64,000 nucleotides of DNA from Clostridium_AT stratigraminis (GCF_045310675.1 NZ_JBJHZZ010000002.1:248001-312000); one strand, 5' to 3'. Counted from the first letter of the stretch, positions 44,093 through 53,360 are shown. The notes: generated by a model from the letters alone, not told the origin. Program-made: numbers and translations.

Positions 44093-45118
44093 ATGTTTGA
44101 GAAAGAATTAGTGGCTGTGGAGCTTGGGCATGAATTTATTAAAGTATTAGTAGGCTCAAAAAACAAGGTAAAGCTCTGCGGCATAATTGAAACTCCTGAA
44201 GAGGCCTTTGATCAAGATAACATTATAAATATTCAGAAGCTTTCTAGGGTTATTTCCGAGTTTATGAAAAATAATAACGTCAGAACAAAGAGAATTTCCT
44301 TTACTGTACAAGGTCAGGACATTGTAGTTAGACATATAGAGGTTCCTATTATGGACAATAGGGGTATACTTAAAACACTTCAATGGGAAACTGCACAGTA
44401 CTTACCTAAAGAGGGCAAGGACTATTATATGGATTATGAAATATTAGACAAAATTAACACAAAAGAAAAAAAGGTATATAAGGTTATGGCAGTTTCTATA
44501 CCTAAGGAAAAAGCTGATAAATATGTAGCACTTGCAAGTAAATTACAAATGAACCTAGCTGCTATAGATATAGCACCTAATAATGTCAGCAGAGTTTTTA
44601 GAAATGTACATAAGCAAAAAAAAGAAATGGAAAGTATAGGGATTATACAAATTGGTACCTACAACAGCAACTTTACAATCCTTGAGAAGGGCAGACTTTT
44701 TATAGAAAGAGAAGTTCTATTTGGAATAAAAGATGCAGCTGAAATATTATTTCCCTTTGGAAAATCAAGAACAGAGGAGTCTGTGAAAAATTTTATTAGA
44801 GTATTTAATTTTTATTCAGAAGAAGAGAGCTCAGTGGATTTTTCTGTAAAGGCTATTTTCAGTGAGACCTTTTATTCATTTAATAAAATTATTCAGTTTT
44901 ATACTACAGGAAAAACTAATAAATCCTTAGATATGATATATATAATCGGCGAGGGAGCAGAAATAAAAGGGATAGACAATTACGTACAAGCATATTTTAA
45001 AACTAATGTAGAAATAGTTGATAATTCCAATGAAATTGGCATAAAAACAAAGCTTCCCAAGAACTTTAGACTTAAATATTATGTTAATAATACTGGCTTG
45101 CTATTAAGAAAGGAGTAG
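44093..45118 (+). CDS. pilM: Type IV pilus assembly protein PilM
   Basis: A 341-residue actin-like cytoplasmic ATPase fold that connects PilB/PilC to PilN. Seen: VAVELGHEFIKVLVG at the N-terminus (phosphate-1 region), RRISF-type TKRISFTVQGQDIVVRHIEVP, MDNRGILKTLQWETAQYLP (PilM signature), AIDIAPNNVSRVFRN and the IGIIQIGTYNSNFTILEKGRL phosphate-2 region. It is the first gene after the c-di-GMP-II riboswitch, so it and pilN, pilO and the minor pilins are the likely riboswitch targets. Confidence 0.9.
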   Translation: MFEKELVAVELGHEFIKVLVGSKNKVKLCGIIETPEEAFDQDNIINIQKLSRVISEFMKNNNVRTKRISFTVQGQDIVVRHIEVPIMDNRGILKTLQWETAQYLPKEGKDYYMDYEILDKINTKEKKVYKVMAVSIPKEKADKYVALASKLQMNLAAIDIAPNNVSRVFRNVHKQKKEMESIGIIQIGTYNSNFTILEKGRLFIEREVLFGIKDAAEILFPFGKSRTEESVKNFIRVFNFYSEEESSVDFSVKAIFSETFYSFNKIIQFYTTGKTNKSLDMIYIIGEGAEIKGIDNYVQAYFKTNVEIVDNSNEIGIKTKLPKNFRLKYYVNNTGLLLRKE

Positions 45119-45121
45119 GCT

Positions 45122-45664
45122 ATGCGGGAACTTAATCTTATTCCTAATACCATAAAAGAAAAGAGAATACAAAGGAAAACCTTTATAAAAATAAGTTTTA
45201 TGGCAATTATAATAGTTTTGCTTTTAGCTGCAGGGGTGGTTCTATTAAATATAAACCTTAATAGTCTTAATGCTAAGGAGGCCGATTTGAATGCTCAAGT
45301 TAATGCAGCTAAATCTGTAGTTACAGAAAACACTAAATTGAGAAATGAAACTTCCTCTTATAAGGAATATATTGATCTATTAAGCAAAATACAAAAGGAA
45401 AAAACACCTGTTTATCCTGTTTTAATGAGTCTTATAAAATATATGCCAAAGGATATTGTTATTTCAAGCTTGGTATATAATGCTGGTACTATTAATATTA
45501 GCGCAACTGCTAAAAATTATAATTCAATTAATGAATTTGAAGCAAATCTTCAGGAATCAAAGGAATTTAGTAACAGCAGTGTTACAAATATAACTAGAGA
45601 TGATAAGAATCGATTAAATACTTTCACCTTAACTATCTCAAATGTAGAGGAGGAAGTAAAATGA
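45122..45664 (+). CDS. pilN: Type IV pilus assembly protein PilN
   Basis: A 180-residue bitopic membrane protein. The conserved N-terminal MRELNLIPNTIKEKRIQRK binds PilM; one helix (about 21-44) follows, then a coiled coil and a small ferredoxin-like domain (LLSKIQKEKTPVYPVLMSL, IVISSLVYNAGTINISATAKNY). It starts 3 bases after pilM and overlaps pilO by 4 bases (ATGA), so translation is coupled. Confidence 0.9.
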   Translation: MRELNLIPNTIKEKRIQRKTFIKISFMAIIIVLLLAAGVVLLNINLNSLNAKEADLNAQVNAAKSVVTENTKLRNETSSYKEYIDLLSKIQKEKTPVYPVLMSLIKYMPKDIVISSLVYNAGTINISATAKNYNSINEFEANLQESKEFSNSSVTNITRDDKNRLNTFTLTISNVEEEVK

Positions 45665-46362
45665 ATGGGCTAAATAAAAGTGAGAAAATTCTATTGTCAA
45701 TACTAGCAATAGCACTTGTAGGCTATGGGTATTATAATTTCATTATTGCACCCTTAACAAGTAAGATAGGAAGAATGCAAAATAGTATAGAAAATTATCA
45801 GCAGCAGCTCGATGCCTCAAAAATAATGGCTGCAAGTAATAAGAAAATGACAACGGATTTAGAAAAGCTTAAGGCAAATTATAATAGTAATTTAAAGCTG
45901 ATGCCTAAAAGTAATATGACAGCACAAATTGAAAGAGATATTTATAAATTTGCAGTTGGTAATGATGTAAGCCTTAATAGCCTTACTATTGGAAAGGAAA
46001 TTGAATACAAAAAACAGTCAAATATAGCTAATGGAAGCGCTGCAGCAAATGGAAATCAAAATACAAATGCTGCTCAGGCAAATAATCAGCAAAATACATC
46101 AACCCAAAAGATAATGGCAATTCCAGTGGTTATAAATATCACTGGAGACTTTAGCAGCACTACTGCCTTTATCAATAACTTAGAGACTATTGGGAGAATG
46201 GCTGATATAACTAGCGTGAATTTTTCTATCAAGGAAAGACAAGGTCTTACAGTTGTAATAAATGCAAACATGCTTTATGCTCAGGATGGCACAGCTGTTA
46301 AGAATAATTATGATTTTAATAATGGAAATTACAGCAAAGATAACCCTTTTAATAAAGAATGA
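45661..46362 (+). CDS. pilO: Type IV pilus assembly protein PilO
   Basis: A 233-residue partner of PilN. It has one N-terminal helix (KILLSILAIALVGYGYYNFII), a coiled coil (about 35-75), a low-complexity Asn/Ala/Gln linker near 122-150 that is longer than usual, then a ferredoxin-like domain (IPVVINITGDFSSTTAFINNLE and ISVNF-like ITSVNFSIKERQGLTVVINANM). It overlaps pilN by 4 bases, and its stop overlaps the start of the decayed prepilin by 4 bases. Confidence 0.88.
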   Translation: MNGLNKSEKILLSILAIALVGYGYYNFIIAPLTSKIGRMQNSIENYQQQLDASKIMAASNKKMTTDLEKLKANYNSNLKLMPKSNMTAQIERDIYKFAVGNDVSLNSLTIGKEIEYKKQSNIANGSAAANGNQNTNAAQANNQQNTSTQKIMAIPVVINITGDFSSTTAFINNLETIGRMADITSVNFSIKERQGLTVVINANMLYAQDGTAVKNNYDFNNGNYSKDNPFNKE

Positions 46363-46521
46363 AAAAAATTGGAATTTTATGGGGTGCATTTATTAGAAAT
46401 AAAAAAGGTCATGCTTTAATTGAATTGATAATTGCAGATGGCTATACTTGCTATTTCCTCCATTTTAACTTATTCGGTAAATAGTGAAAGCAGGAGCAGT
46501 GTAAAGCTTGATACAAAATAA
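46359..46521 (+). pseudogene. Frameshifted, truncated prepilin
   Basis: Begins with an ATGA overlap with pilO. The first frame reads MKKIGILWGAFIRNKKG then HALIELIIA, the prepilin cleavage site and start of the hydrophobic helix. A one-base shift at about 46437 (extra G in GCA-G-ATG) moves the reading frame. Continuing in the new frame gives MAILAISSILTYSVNSES to a stop at 46519. Together this is a normal class III pilin N-terminus, but the combined product would be only about 53 residues, so the globular domain is also lost. The intact layout suggests a recent loss of a minor pilin. Confidence 0.8.
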
Positions 46522-46585
46522 AGATAATATAAGTTAAAATGAAATAGTGAATATATTTTAGATTTGTAAAAATGGAGGGGGTTTT

Positions 46586-47713
46586 ATGCAGAAATTTCGT
46601 AAAAAAGGAGTGGCATTGGTCACTGTTATAATTATCATGGGAATACTGGTAATACTGGGAACAGCCCTTCTTAGGGTTGGAGTGTCAGAAACTAAAAATG
46701 CATCTTGGCAGAAGAGCAGGGTTCAGGCCCATTATTTAGGCCGTTCAGGTGTGTATGTAGGCCTAGAGCTGATTAAGAATAAGCTGAATACTAATATCTA
46801 TTCCGATCTTGGGGTGCTAGCATCTGAACTTAATACCCAGGTAGCATCATTAAATACAAGCGCTACAGCATTTAAAATTGGGGAGAGCGGCAAGTTTTCC
46901 CTAAATTTTGAAAGCACGGATCCCGGAGAGGTTAAGATAAAATCCACGGGGATAACAGCCGGAAGCCCCAATTCCACCGAATTAGTCACCTATATTGTTA
47001 AGATCAACTCCGGTGTTTCAATGACACTTAACCCTACAGAATGGGTTAACGGTGTTAATCTTATAAAGGGAATAACCGCAGGCACAAATTATCTTGGAAA
47101 GGGAGTAATGTTTGAGGGTAAACCTGTTCAATCACCTCAGGGCTCCAGCAGCTCCTCCATCTTTCAGGCATCCATCCTTCATTTTAGAAACTACACACAG
47201 GCTGGAAAAAGCCTCAGCTTTAAGCAGGTTACTAATTCCATTCCCATTACCTTTGATGCAGAGGTGATCTATTTTGAAAGTGGTGTAATGCTAAATAAAA
47301 CCAAAGATCCTGTTATTTTTTCAATTACAGCCCCCGTTATGTCAAATAGGATAGGCAATCTTGCATATTCCGGCAATGTGGGTTTTGAAGATTTTGACCG
47401 TTATTCTTCCTTCATCAGGACTAATACTTCAAACCTCCACAATACCTACTCGTCGCAGTTCAATCCAGGAGCAAAATATGGAATTGTTTATTTTGGTGGA
47501 CCTGTATTAAGGGATGATGATATAGTACCAGTTTTAAATCAGGGATATTACTTTTTTAAGAGTGGGGTTGACCTTCATAATCCAACTGCCGGCGAAACGG
47601 GAAGCTATAAGAACTTTATTAAATTACCAGATGATGATGCGGCAATTAAGGCCCTGAATGGAATGTTCAGGCAGTCACCAAGCAGTTCAGGCTATATCTG
47701 GAACAAAAAGTAG
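46586..47713 (+). CDS. PilX-like minor pilin / pilus tip protein
   Basis: A 375-residue protein with a prepilin-like N-terminus: basic MQKFRKKG, then VALVTVIIIMGILVILGTALL. The residue at mature position 5 is Thr, not Glu, as in PilX and T2SS K-like pseudopilins that cap the fibre. Next is QKSRVQAHYLGRSGVYVGLELI, the PilX-family helix continuation, then a large beta-rich domain with SSSSSIFQASILHF and YGIVYFGGP. GGAGGGGG precedes the ATG. It lies in a minor-pilin cluster, and its codons look more GC-rich at third positions than those of pilM-O. Confidence 0.8.
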   Translation: MQKFRKKGVALVTVIIIMGILVILGTALLRVGVSETKNASWQKSRVQAHYLGRSGVYVGLELIKNKLNTNIYSDLGVLASELNTQVASLNTSATAFKIGESGKFSLNFESTDPGEVKIKSTGITAGSPNSTELVTYIVKINSGVSMTLNPTEWVNGVNLIKGITAGTNYLGKGVMFEGKPVQSPQGSSSSSIFQASILHFRNYTQAGKSLSFKQVTNSIPITFDAEVIYFESGVMLNKTKDPVIFSITAPVMSNRIGNLAYSGNVGFEDFDRYSSFIRTNTSNLHNTYSSQFNPGAKYGIVYFGGPVLRDDDIVPVLNQGYYFFKSGVDLHNPTAGETGSYKNFIKLPDDDAAIKALNGMFRQSPSSSGYIWNKK

Positions 47714-47727
47714 GACAGGTGAAAATA

Positions 47728-48129
47728 ATGAAATTTAATGGAGTGAGAAAGGGTTTAACTCTTATTGAGGTTATAATTTCCATTGCTATTCTGGGTATAA
47801 TAGCGGTCTCTTTTTTGAGCATGTTCTCTCAAGGATATATAAATATTTTTACAATGGGAAATAAAAGCAAGGCCTTAGTAAAGGCACAAGCCACCATTGA
47901 TGTGGCGTGCAGGGCAGGAAGAATAAATTACGCAACAGATCCCGATTTGAATGGAATGAGCAAAAGCGAAGCTTCGGTAGCTGATCTTCATACATTCAGT
48001 TCAGGCATTGAAAGCAAATATTTTGTTGAGGACGTTACGATAAACTCAGTTTTATATAAAAGGATAACAGCTGCAGTTTTCTATCAGGGTGGGCAGAGAT
48101 ACGTAGAACTTACCTCCCTGATCCCCTAG
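47728..48129 (+). CDS. Minor prepilin
   Basis: A 133-residue class III prepilin: leader ending VRKG, then LTLIEVIISIAILGIIAVSFL with Glu5, followed by a roughly 100-residue domain that includes KALVKAQATIDVACRAGRIN and RITAAVFYQGGQRYVELTSL. It is PilV/GspI-like in size and order. Start: ATG at 47728 follows AGGTG (47717-47721); an in-frame GTG at 47719 lies within that box. It sits 14 bases after the PilX-like gene and 15 bases before the next prepilin. Confidence 0.85.
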   Translation: MKFNGVRKGLTLIEVIISIAILGIIAVSFLSMFSQGYINIFTMGNKSKALVKAQATIDVACRAGRINYATDPDLNGMSKSEASVADLHTFSSGIESKYFVEDVTINSVLYKRITAAVFYQGGQRYVELTSLIP

Positions 48130-48144
48130 GGAGGTGTAAATATA

Positions 48145-48996
48145 GTGAAACTGATAACAGAGAGTAAAAAGGGCCTTACACTTTTGGAACTCATAATAAC
48201 TATAGCGATATTATCAATAGTACTAACAGGTATATATTCTCTATTTGGCGTCGGGAACACTACCTTCATCAGGGGAACAAGGCAGTCAGATATACAAAGC
48301 AGCATAAGACTTGCTTCTGACTACATCACTCAACAAATAAGGTATTCAACGGAAATAAAAATTTTGGATGATGCAGCCATACCACCACTTTCCGATATAC
48401 AGCCCTATGAGAACTACATCTATTTTGACAGTACCAATAATACAATAACTCATATAAATAAGTACTTTACTAAAACAATTTCCATAGTACATCCGGGAAG
48501 TATAGAATTTACATCTCTCTCCCCATTTAAGCTTTTGAAATTCAATATAAGGGCTGAGAACCGAGGGCAATCCTATAATATAAACTCTGAGGTCATTAGC
48601 ATGAACCTTCATCTAAACGCAGGAGGGACAATTACTGGAACAACAGGGACCACGTCATTAAAGACTGAAAGGGATGCAATATACTTTAAAACAGCAACTG
48701 ATTATATGGCCATACTACTTAAGCCTGTTGCTGAAGAGTTAACAATAAACACTGAAAATAATTTGGGGATAAGTTTTGGAAGAGAAATAACGAATGTAGA
48801 AATTGTAAGTTCAGTTGGTGTTACAAACCCTAAATCAGTAATAACAGGTACAAAGACAGTTGCTATATCTTCTAATAGTACACTCGATGGGGCTCAGGTA
48901 ATATTTAGAGTAACTTTTGGGGGTACTGAGAGCTATGGAAATACCTATGACTATACAGTGAAATATAATTCCTCAACAAAATGGAATATGCAATAG
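48145..48996 (+). CDS. Minor prepilin, PilW/GspJ-like
   Basis: A 283-residue class III prepilin: leader ending SKKG, then LTLLELIITIAILSIVLTGIY with Glu5. The body has RQSDIQSSIRLASDYITQQIRYS (PilW/GspJ-like helix) and a beta-rich domain, then a Thr/Gly linker (about 166-176) and a C-terminal Ig-like stretch (NNLGISFGREITNVEIVSSV...YDYTVKYNSS) that is unusual for a minor pilin and may be a surface-exposed module. The start is GTG, preceded by GGGAGGTG. It is the last gene of the pilin run. Confidence 0.85.
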   Translation: MKLITESKKGLTLLELIITIAILSIVLTGIYSLFGVGNTTFIRGTRQSDIQSSIRLASDYITQQIRYSTEIKILDDAAIPPLSDIQPYENYIYFDSTNNTITHINKYFTKTISIVHPGSIEFTSLSPFKLLKFNIRAENRGQSYNINSEVISMNLHLNAGGTITGTTGTTSLKTERDAIYFKTATDYMAILLKPVAEELTINTENNLGISFGREITNVEIVSSVGVTNPKSVITGTKTVAISSNSTLDGAQVIFRVTFGGTESYGNTYDYTVKYNSSTKWNMQ

Positions 48997-49066
48997 TTTA
49001 TACTATTCATGTTTTTGATTCATGGATGGTATATTACACTAACAAGACTAAATAATAATACATTTA

Positions 49067-49094
49067 GAACAGTTCTGTGGAACTGTTCTTTTAT
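49067..49094 (+). terminator. Terminator of the minor pilin operon
   Basis: AGAACAGTTC / GAACTGTTCT around TGTG, then TTTATT. Confidence 0.75.
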
Positions 49095-49147
49095 TGATAA
49101 AATAAAATTTATAAAGTATAATCAGACAAAGATGGGGTGTTAATAAA

Positions 49148-49909
49148 ATGTTTAATTTTATACTTATACTATATGTGTTTATACTTGGGTCAATATTTGG
49201 CAGCTTTTTTAATGTATGTATTTATAGAATACCGGCAGGTAAGTCTGTTATTTTTCCGCCTTCCAGCTGTGGAAATTGCAATACAAGACTTAAAGCAATT
49301 GATATGATACCTGTATTAAGTTATTTATTTTTAGGAGGCAGGTGCAGATACTGCAAGCAGCACTTTTCAGCAAGATATGCAGTAGTTGAGCTAATGACAG
49401 GAATTTTATATGCAGCTTTGTTTATTATTTATGGATTTAGCTTTGTTTTTATAAAATACATAGTACTTAGTAGTTTTTTAATTATCATAGGCCTTATTGA
49501 TTATGATACCACTGATGTATATTTTAAAACCACCATTAGCGGAATAATTACAGGAGTTATTTTTGCTGCTGCTGGCTATTTCCTGGGCTACACTTTTATG
49601 CAGTATTTCTTGGGAGCGCTGCTTGGTGGAGGTTTAATAACGGTTATTATACTTCTTACAAATGGTATGGGCTGGGGAGATGTAGAAATCTGCCTGCTTT
49701 GTGGTGTGTTCCTTGGCTTGAAATTAACTGCAGTAACTCTATTCTTCTCATTTATATTTGGAGGTATTATTGGAGCGTTACTTATTATAACAAAGAAGAA
49801 ATCTAGAAAAGATTACATACCCTTCGGACCATATATTGCATTAGGAGCTTTTGTAGCAATGTTATATGGTGAAAAAATAGTAGCTTGGTATTTAGGTGCT
49901 TTTCTGTAA
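49148..49909 (+). CDS. pilD: Prepilin peptidase / methyltransferase PilD
   Basis: A 253-residue polytopic aspartic protease that cuts the KKG leader and N-methylates the new Phe. Seen: the N-terminal GSFFNVCIYRIPAGKSVIFPPS, two zinc pairs CGNC (39-42 region) and CRYC in the cytoplasmic loop, ARYAVVELMTG, and the two catalytic aspartates in GLIDYDTTDVYF and GMGWGDVEI. All elements of the bifunctional enzyme are present. It is separated from the minor pilins by a terminator, so it has its own promoter. GGGGTG precedes the ATG. Confidence 0.95.
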   Translation: MFNFILILYVFILGSIFGSFFNVCIYRIPAGKSVIFPPSSCGNCNTRLKAIDMIPVLSYLFLGGRCRYCKQHFSARYAVVELMTGILYAALFIIYGFSFVFIKYIVLSSFLIIIGLIDYDTTDVYFKTTISGIITGVIFAAAGYFLGYTFMQYFLGALLGGGLITVIILLTNGMGWGDVEICLLCGVFLGLKLTAVTLFFSFIFGGIIGALLIITKKKSRKDYIPFGPYIALGAFVAMLYGEKIVAWYLGAFL

Positions 49910-49915
49910 ATTATA

Positions 49916-49987
49916 AGGGATGGTTCCTAATGATTCCATGTAATTCATAAGTGGCGATTCCCTGTGAAATCATAAGGAACCATCCCT
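49916..49987. repeat. Dispersed palindromic repeat, copy 1
   Basis: AGGGATGGTTCCT (49916-49928) with AGGAACCATCCCT (49975-49987). Inner imperfect pairing TGATT/AATCA suggests a longer hairpin of about 72 bases. It is related to the element at 63760 (core GGGAYGGTTCCTARTGATTC). Confidence 0.8.
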
Positions 49988-50100
49988 AGTGATTGCAAAT
50001 AAACCAGAAAAGGATTACATTATAAAGTATATTATTTTCCATTGACAAAACATAAATCTTTCATTAAAATAAGAGAAATAAATCAAATATTGCAATTTTA

Positions 50101-50165
50101 ACTCGTATATCCCCTGAATATGGCAGGAAGTATCTACCGGAAGCCGTAAATTTCCGACTATGAGT
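50101..50165 (+). promoter_or_regulatory. Guanine (purine) riboswitch aptamer
   Basis: The P1 stem ACTCGTA (50101-50107) pairs with TATGAGT (50159-50165). Loop 2 and junction consensus strings ATATGGC and GTATCTACC are present, as is CCGTAAA in loop 3. The base at the ligand-pairing position is C (GACTAT), which sets guanine/hypoxanthine rather than adenine. It controls guaB downstream. Confidence 0.96.
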
Positions 50166-50185
50166 GTTAGATAGTTATGCTTAAA

Positions 50186-50233
50186 AGCATGCTTTCTTCA
50201 CTTATACGTTTTTTGTGGGGAGCATGTTTTTTG
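50186..50233 (+). terminator. Riboswitch terminator before guaB
   Basis: CATGCT...TTCAC (from 50188) pairs with GTG...AGCATG (to 50226), then six T. It is expected to form when guanine binds and P1 is closed. Confidence 0.8.
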
Positions 50234-50312
50234 TTATTTTTAATTACTTTTTATAGTACCAATTATTGACTAAGGTTTAGTTAATCTTAATTTATGAAAG
50301 GAAGTTGAAATT

Positions 50313-51764
50313 ATGGCAAGGATATTAAAACAAGCTTATACCTTTGATGATGTACTTTTAGTTCCACAAGAATCTAAAATATTACCTAGAGATACAGCTT
50401 TAAATACTTATTTAACAAAGAAAATTAAACTTAATATTCCACTTATGAGTGCTGGTATGGATACTGTTACTGAGGCTAAAATGGCTATAGCTATGGCTAG
50501 AGAAGGCGGTATTGGAATAATTCATAAAAATATGAGTATTGAAAAACAGGCTATAGAAGTAGACAAGGTTAAAAGACAAGAAAATGGTGTAATTACAGAT
50601 CCATTTTCACTTTCACCTGATAACACAATTGAAGATGCTCAGGCTTTAATGAGTAAGTACAGAATATCAGGAGTTCCAATAACTATTGATGGAAAGCTTG
50701 TTGGTATTATTACTAATAGGGATATTGTTTTTGAAACTAATTTTACTAGAGCTATTAAAGAAGTAATGACGAAAGAAAATTTAATAACTGCTCATGAAAA
50801 TACAACAGTGGATGAAGCAAAAGCTATACTTAAGAAACATAAAATTGAAAAGCTTCCCCTTGTAGATAATGAAAATAACTTAAGAGGATTAATTACAATA
50901 AAAGACATCGAAAAAGCTATTAAATTCCCAAATGCTGCAAAAGATAATAAGGGAAGACTATTATGCGGTGCTGCTGTTGGAGTTACTGCGGATATGCTTG
51001 ATCGTGTTGAAGCTTTAGTTAAGGCAAATGTAGATGTAATCACTATTGATACTGCTCATGGTCATTCAAAAGGAGTTCTTGAAGCTGTAAGAAAAATAAA
51101 GGAAGTATATCCAGAACTTCAAATCATTGCAGGAAATGTTGCAACAGCTGAAGCAACTAAAGCTTTAATATTAGCTGGGGCCGATTGTGTAAAGGTTGGT
51201 ATAGGACCAGGTTCTATATGTACAACAAGAGTAGTTGCTGGAGTCGGTGTTCCACAGCTTACAGCAGTTATGGACTGCGTAGAAGAAGCTGAAAAATATG
51301 GGGTTCCAGTTATAGCAGACGGTGGAATAAAATATTCTGGAGATATAGTAAAGGCACTTGCCGCTGGTGCAAAGGTAGTTATGATGGGCTCAATGTTTGC
51401 TGGCTGTGAAGAATCTCCTGGAGATACAGAAGTTTATCAAGGAAGAAGCTATAAGGTATATAGAGGTATGGGTTCACTAAGTGCCATGGCTAGTGGAAGT
51501 AAGGATAGATATTTCCAAGAGGGAAATAAGAAGCTTGTACCAGAAGGTATTGAAGGAAGAGTTCCATATAAGGGCTTTGTAACTGAAACTATATTTCAAA
51601 TTCTTGGAGGGCTTCACTCAGGAATGGGGTATGTGGGAGCTAAAAATCTTAATGAACTCTATGAAAAAGCCGTATTTGTAGTACAAACAGCATCAGGCCT
51701 TCGAGAAAGTCATCCTCATGACATAGTAATAACAAAAGAAGCACCAAATTACAGTGTAAATTAG
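50313..51764 (+). CDS. guaB: IMP dehydrogenase
   Basis: A 483-residue enzyme oxidising IMP to XMP with NAD+, the committed step of GMP synthesis. Seen: AYTFDDVLLVPQESKILP at the N-terminus, two CBS domains (about 95-200), the catalytic cysteine loop GIGPGSICTTR, ADGGIKYSGDIVKALAAGA and the flap region near RYFQEGNKKLVPEGIEGRVPYKG. It is controlled by the guanine riboswitch. guaA follows 15 bases later. Confidence 0.98.
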   Translation: MARILKQAYTFDDVLLVPQESKILPRDTALNTYLTKKIKLNIPLMSAGMDTVTEAKMAIAMAREGGIGIIHKNMSIEKQAIEVDKVKRQENGVITDPFSLSPDNTIEDAQALMSKYRISGVPITIDGKLVGIITNRDIVFETNFTRAIKEVMTKENLITAHENTTVDEAKAILKKHKIEKLPLVDNENNLRGLITIKDIEKAIKFPNAAKDNKGRLLCGAAVGVTADMLDRVEALVKANVDVITIDTAHGHSKGVLEAVRKIKEVYPELQIIAGNVATAEATKALILAGADCVKVGIGPGSICTTRVVAGVGVPQLTAVMDCVEEAEKYGVPVIADGGIKYSGDIVKALAAGAKVVMMGSMFAGCEESPGDTEVYQGRSYKVYRGMGSLSAMASGSKDRYFQEGNKKLVPEGIEGRVPYKGFVTETIFQILGGLHSGMGYVGAKNLNELYEKAVFVVQTASGLRESHPHDIVITKEAPNYSVN

Positions 51765-51779
51765 AAAAGGAGGGTTTCC

Positions 51780-53309
51780 ATGAGAGAATTAATATTAATA
51801 GTAGATTTCGGCGGACAATATAATCAGCTCATAGCAAGAAGAGTAAGAGAATGTGGAGTATACTGTGAAATAATCCCTAATAACTACACTATTGATAAAA
51901 TCAAAGCTAAGGAACCTAAGGGCATTATTTTTACTGGGGGGCCAAACAGTGTATATGATGACAAGGCACCTGGTATTGATAAGGAGATATTTTACCTAGG
52001 AGTACCTGTGCTTGGAATATGCTACGGACATCAATTAATGGCTAACAGCTTAGGTGGCCAGGTTAAAAGTGCAAGAACTAGAGAATATGGAAAGGCAAAC
52101 ATAGTTTTAGACAACGAGAAAAGCCTTTTTAAGAATATCGACTTAAATGAAAAATGCTGGATGAGTCATACAGATTATGTTTCAGAGGTTCCAGAAGGCT
52201 TTAAAATTATAGCTAATTCTGAGGGCTGTGAAATAGCTGCTATGGAAAATGAAGAAAAAAGACTTTATGGGGTTCAATTTCACCCAGAAGTGGAACACAC
52301 ACCTTTTGGACAGCTAATGATTAAGAACTTTTTATTCGAAATCTGTAAGGTAAAAGGTGACTGGTCCATGACTTCCTTTGCAGAGGAAAAAATAAAAGCT
52401 ATAAAAGATATAGTTGGAGACAAAAAAGTACTTTGCGCTCTTTCTGGCGGAGTTGATTCTTCTGTAGCTGCAGTGCTAGTGCACAAAGCAATTGGGAAAC
52501 AGCTTACCTGTGTATTTGTAGATCATGGTCTTCTTAGAAAAGATGAAGGAGATCAGGTAGAAGCTATATTTAAGAAGCAATTTGACATGAATTTAATAAG
52601 AGTTAATGCTCAAGATAGATTTTTGGGAAAATTAAAGGGTGTAAGTGAACCTGAAAAAAAGAGAAAGATAATAGGAGAAGAATTTATTAGGGTCTTTGAA
52701 GAAGAAGCTAATAAACTTGGCCAAATTGATTTCCTTGTTCAAGGTACTATATATCCAGATGTTGTTGAAAGCGGAACTGGGACCTCAGCAGTTATTAAAA
52801 GTCATCACAACGTAGGAGGACTTCCTGAAGATCTTGACTTTAAGCTCATTGAGCCACTTAGAGAGCTCTTTAAAGACGAAGTAAGAAAAGTTGGGGAAGA
52901 ACTAGGCATTCCACATCATCTAGTATGGAGGCAGCCATTCCCTGGTCCAGGTCTTGCTATTAGAGTACTTGGAGAAGTTACAGAAGAAAAGCTAGAAATT
53001 GTAAGAGAAGCCGATGCTATCTTTAGAGAAGAAGTTTCAATAAATGGACTTGAAAATGAAATATGGCAGTACTTTGCATGCCTTCCTAACATTCAGTCTG
53101 TAGGAGTAATGGGTGATGGAAGAACCTATTGCCATACAGTTGCTTTAAGGGCTGTAACCAGCTCAGACGGTATGACCTCAGACTGGGCAAGAATTCCATA
53201 TGAAGTATTAGACAAGGTTTCAAGAAGAATAGTAAATGAAGTTAAGGGAGTAAACAGAATTGTTTATGATATAACTTCAAAGCCACCTTCTACAATTGAG
53301 TGGGAATAA
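51780..53309 (+). CDS. guaA: GMP synthase (glutamine-hydrolysing)
   Basis: A 509-residue bifunctional enzyme converting XMP to GMP. Seen: a class I glutamine amidotransferase domain (1 to about 190) with catalytic Cys in LGICYGHQL and His/Glu in QFHPEVEHT; the ATP pyrophosphatase with the P-loop LSGGVDSSVAA; and the dimerisation domain ending NRIVYDITSKPPSTIEWE. It is full length and paired with guaB under one riboswitch. GGAGG precedes the ATG. Confidence 0.98.
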   Translation: MRELILIVDFGGQYNQLIARRVRECGVYCEIIPNNYTIDKIKAKEPKGIIFTGGPNSVYDDKAPGIDKEIFYLGVPVLGICYGHQLMANSLGGQVKSARTREYGKANIVLDNEKSLFKNIDLNEKCWMSHTDYVSEVPEGFKIIANSEGCEIAAMENEEKRLYGVQFHPEVEHTPFGQLMIKNFLFEICKVKGDWSMTSFAEEKIKAIKDIVGDKKVLCALSGGVDSSVAAVLVHKAIGKQLTCVFVDHGLLRKDEGDQVEAIFKKQFDMNLIRVNAQDRFLGKLKGVSEPEKKRKIIGEEFIRVFEEEANKLGQIDFLVQGTIYPDVVESGTGTSAVIKSHHNVGGLPEDLDFKLIEPLRELFKDEVRKVGEELGIPHHLVWRQPFPGPGLAIRVLGEVTEEKLEIVREADAIFREEVSINGLENEIWQYFACLPNIQSVGVMGDGRTYCHTVALRAVTSSDGMTSDWARIPYEVLDKVSRRIVNEVKGVNRIVYDITSKPPSTIEWE

Positions 53310-53360
53310 GAATTGATGTCTTAGTTTTTCATATATTAATAAAGGTTTAAAACCAAGGCC

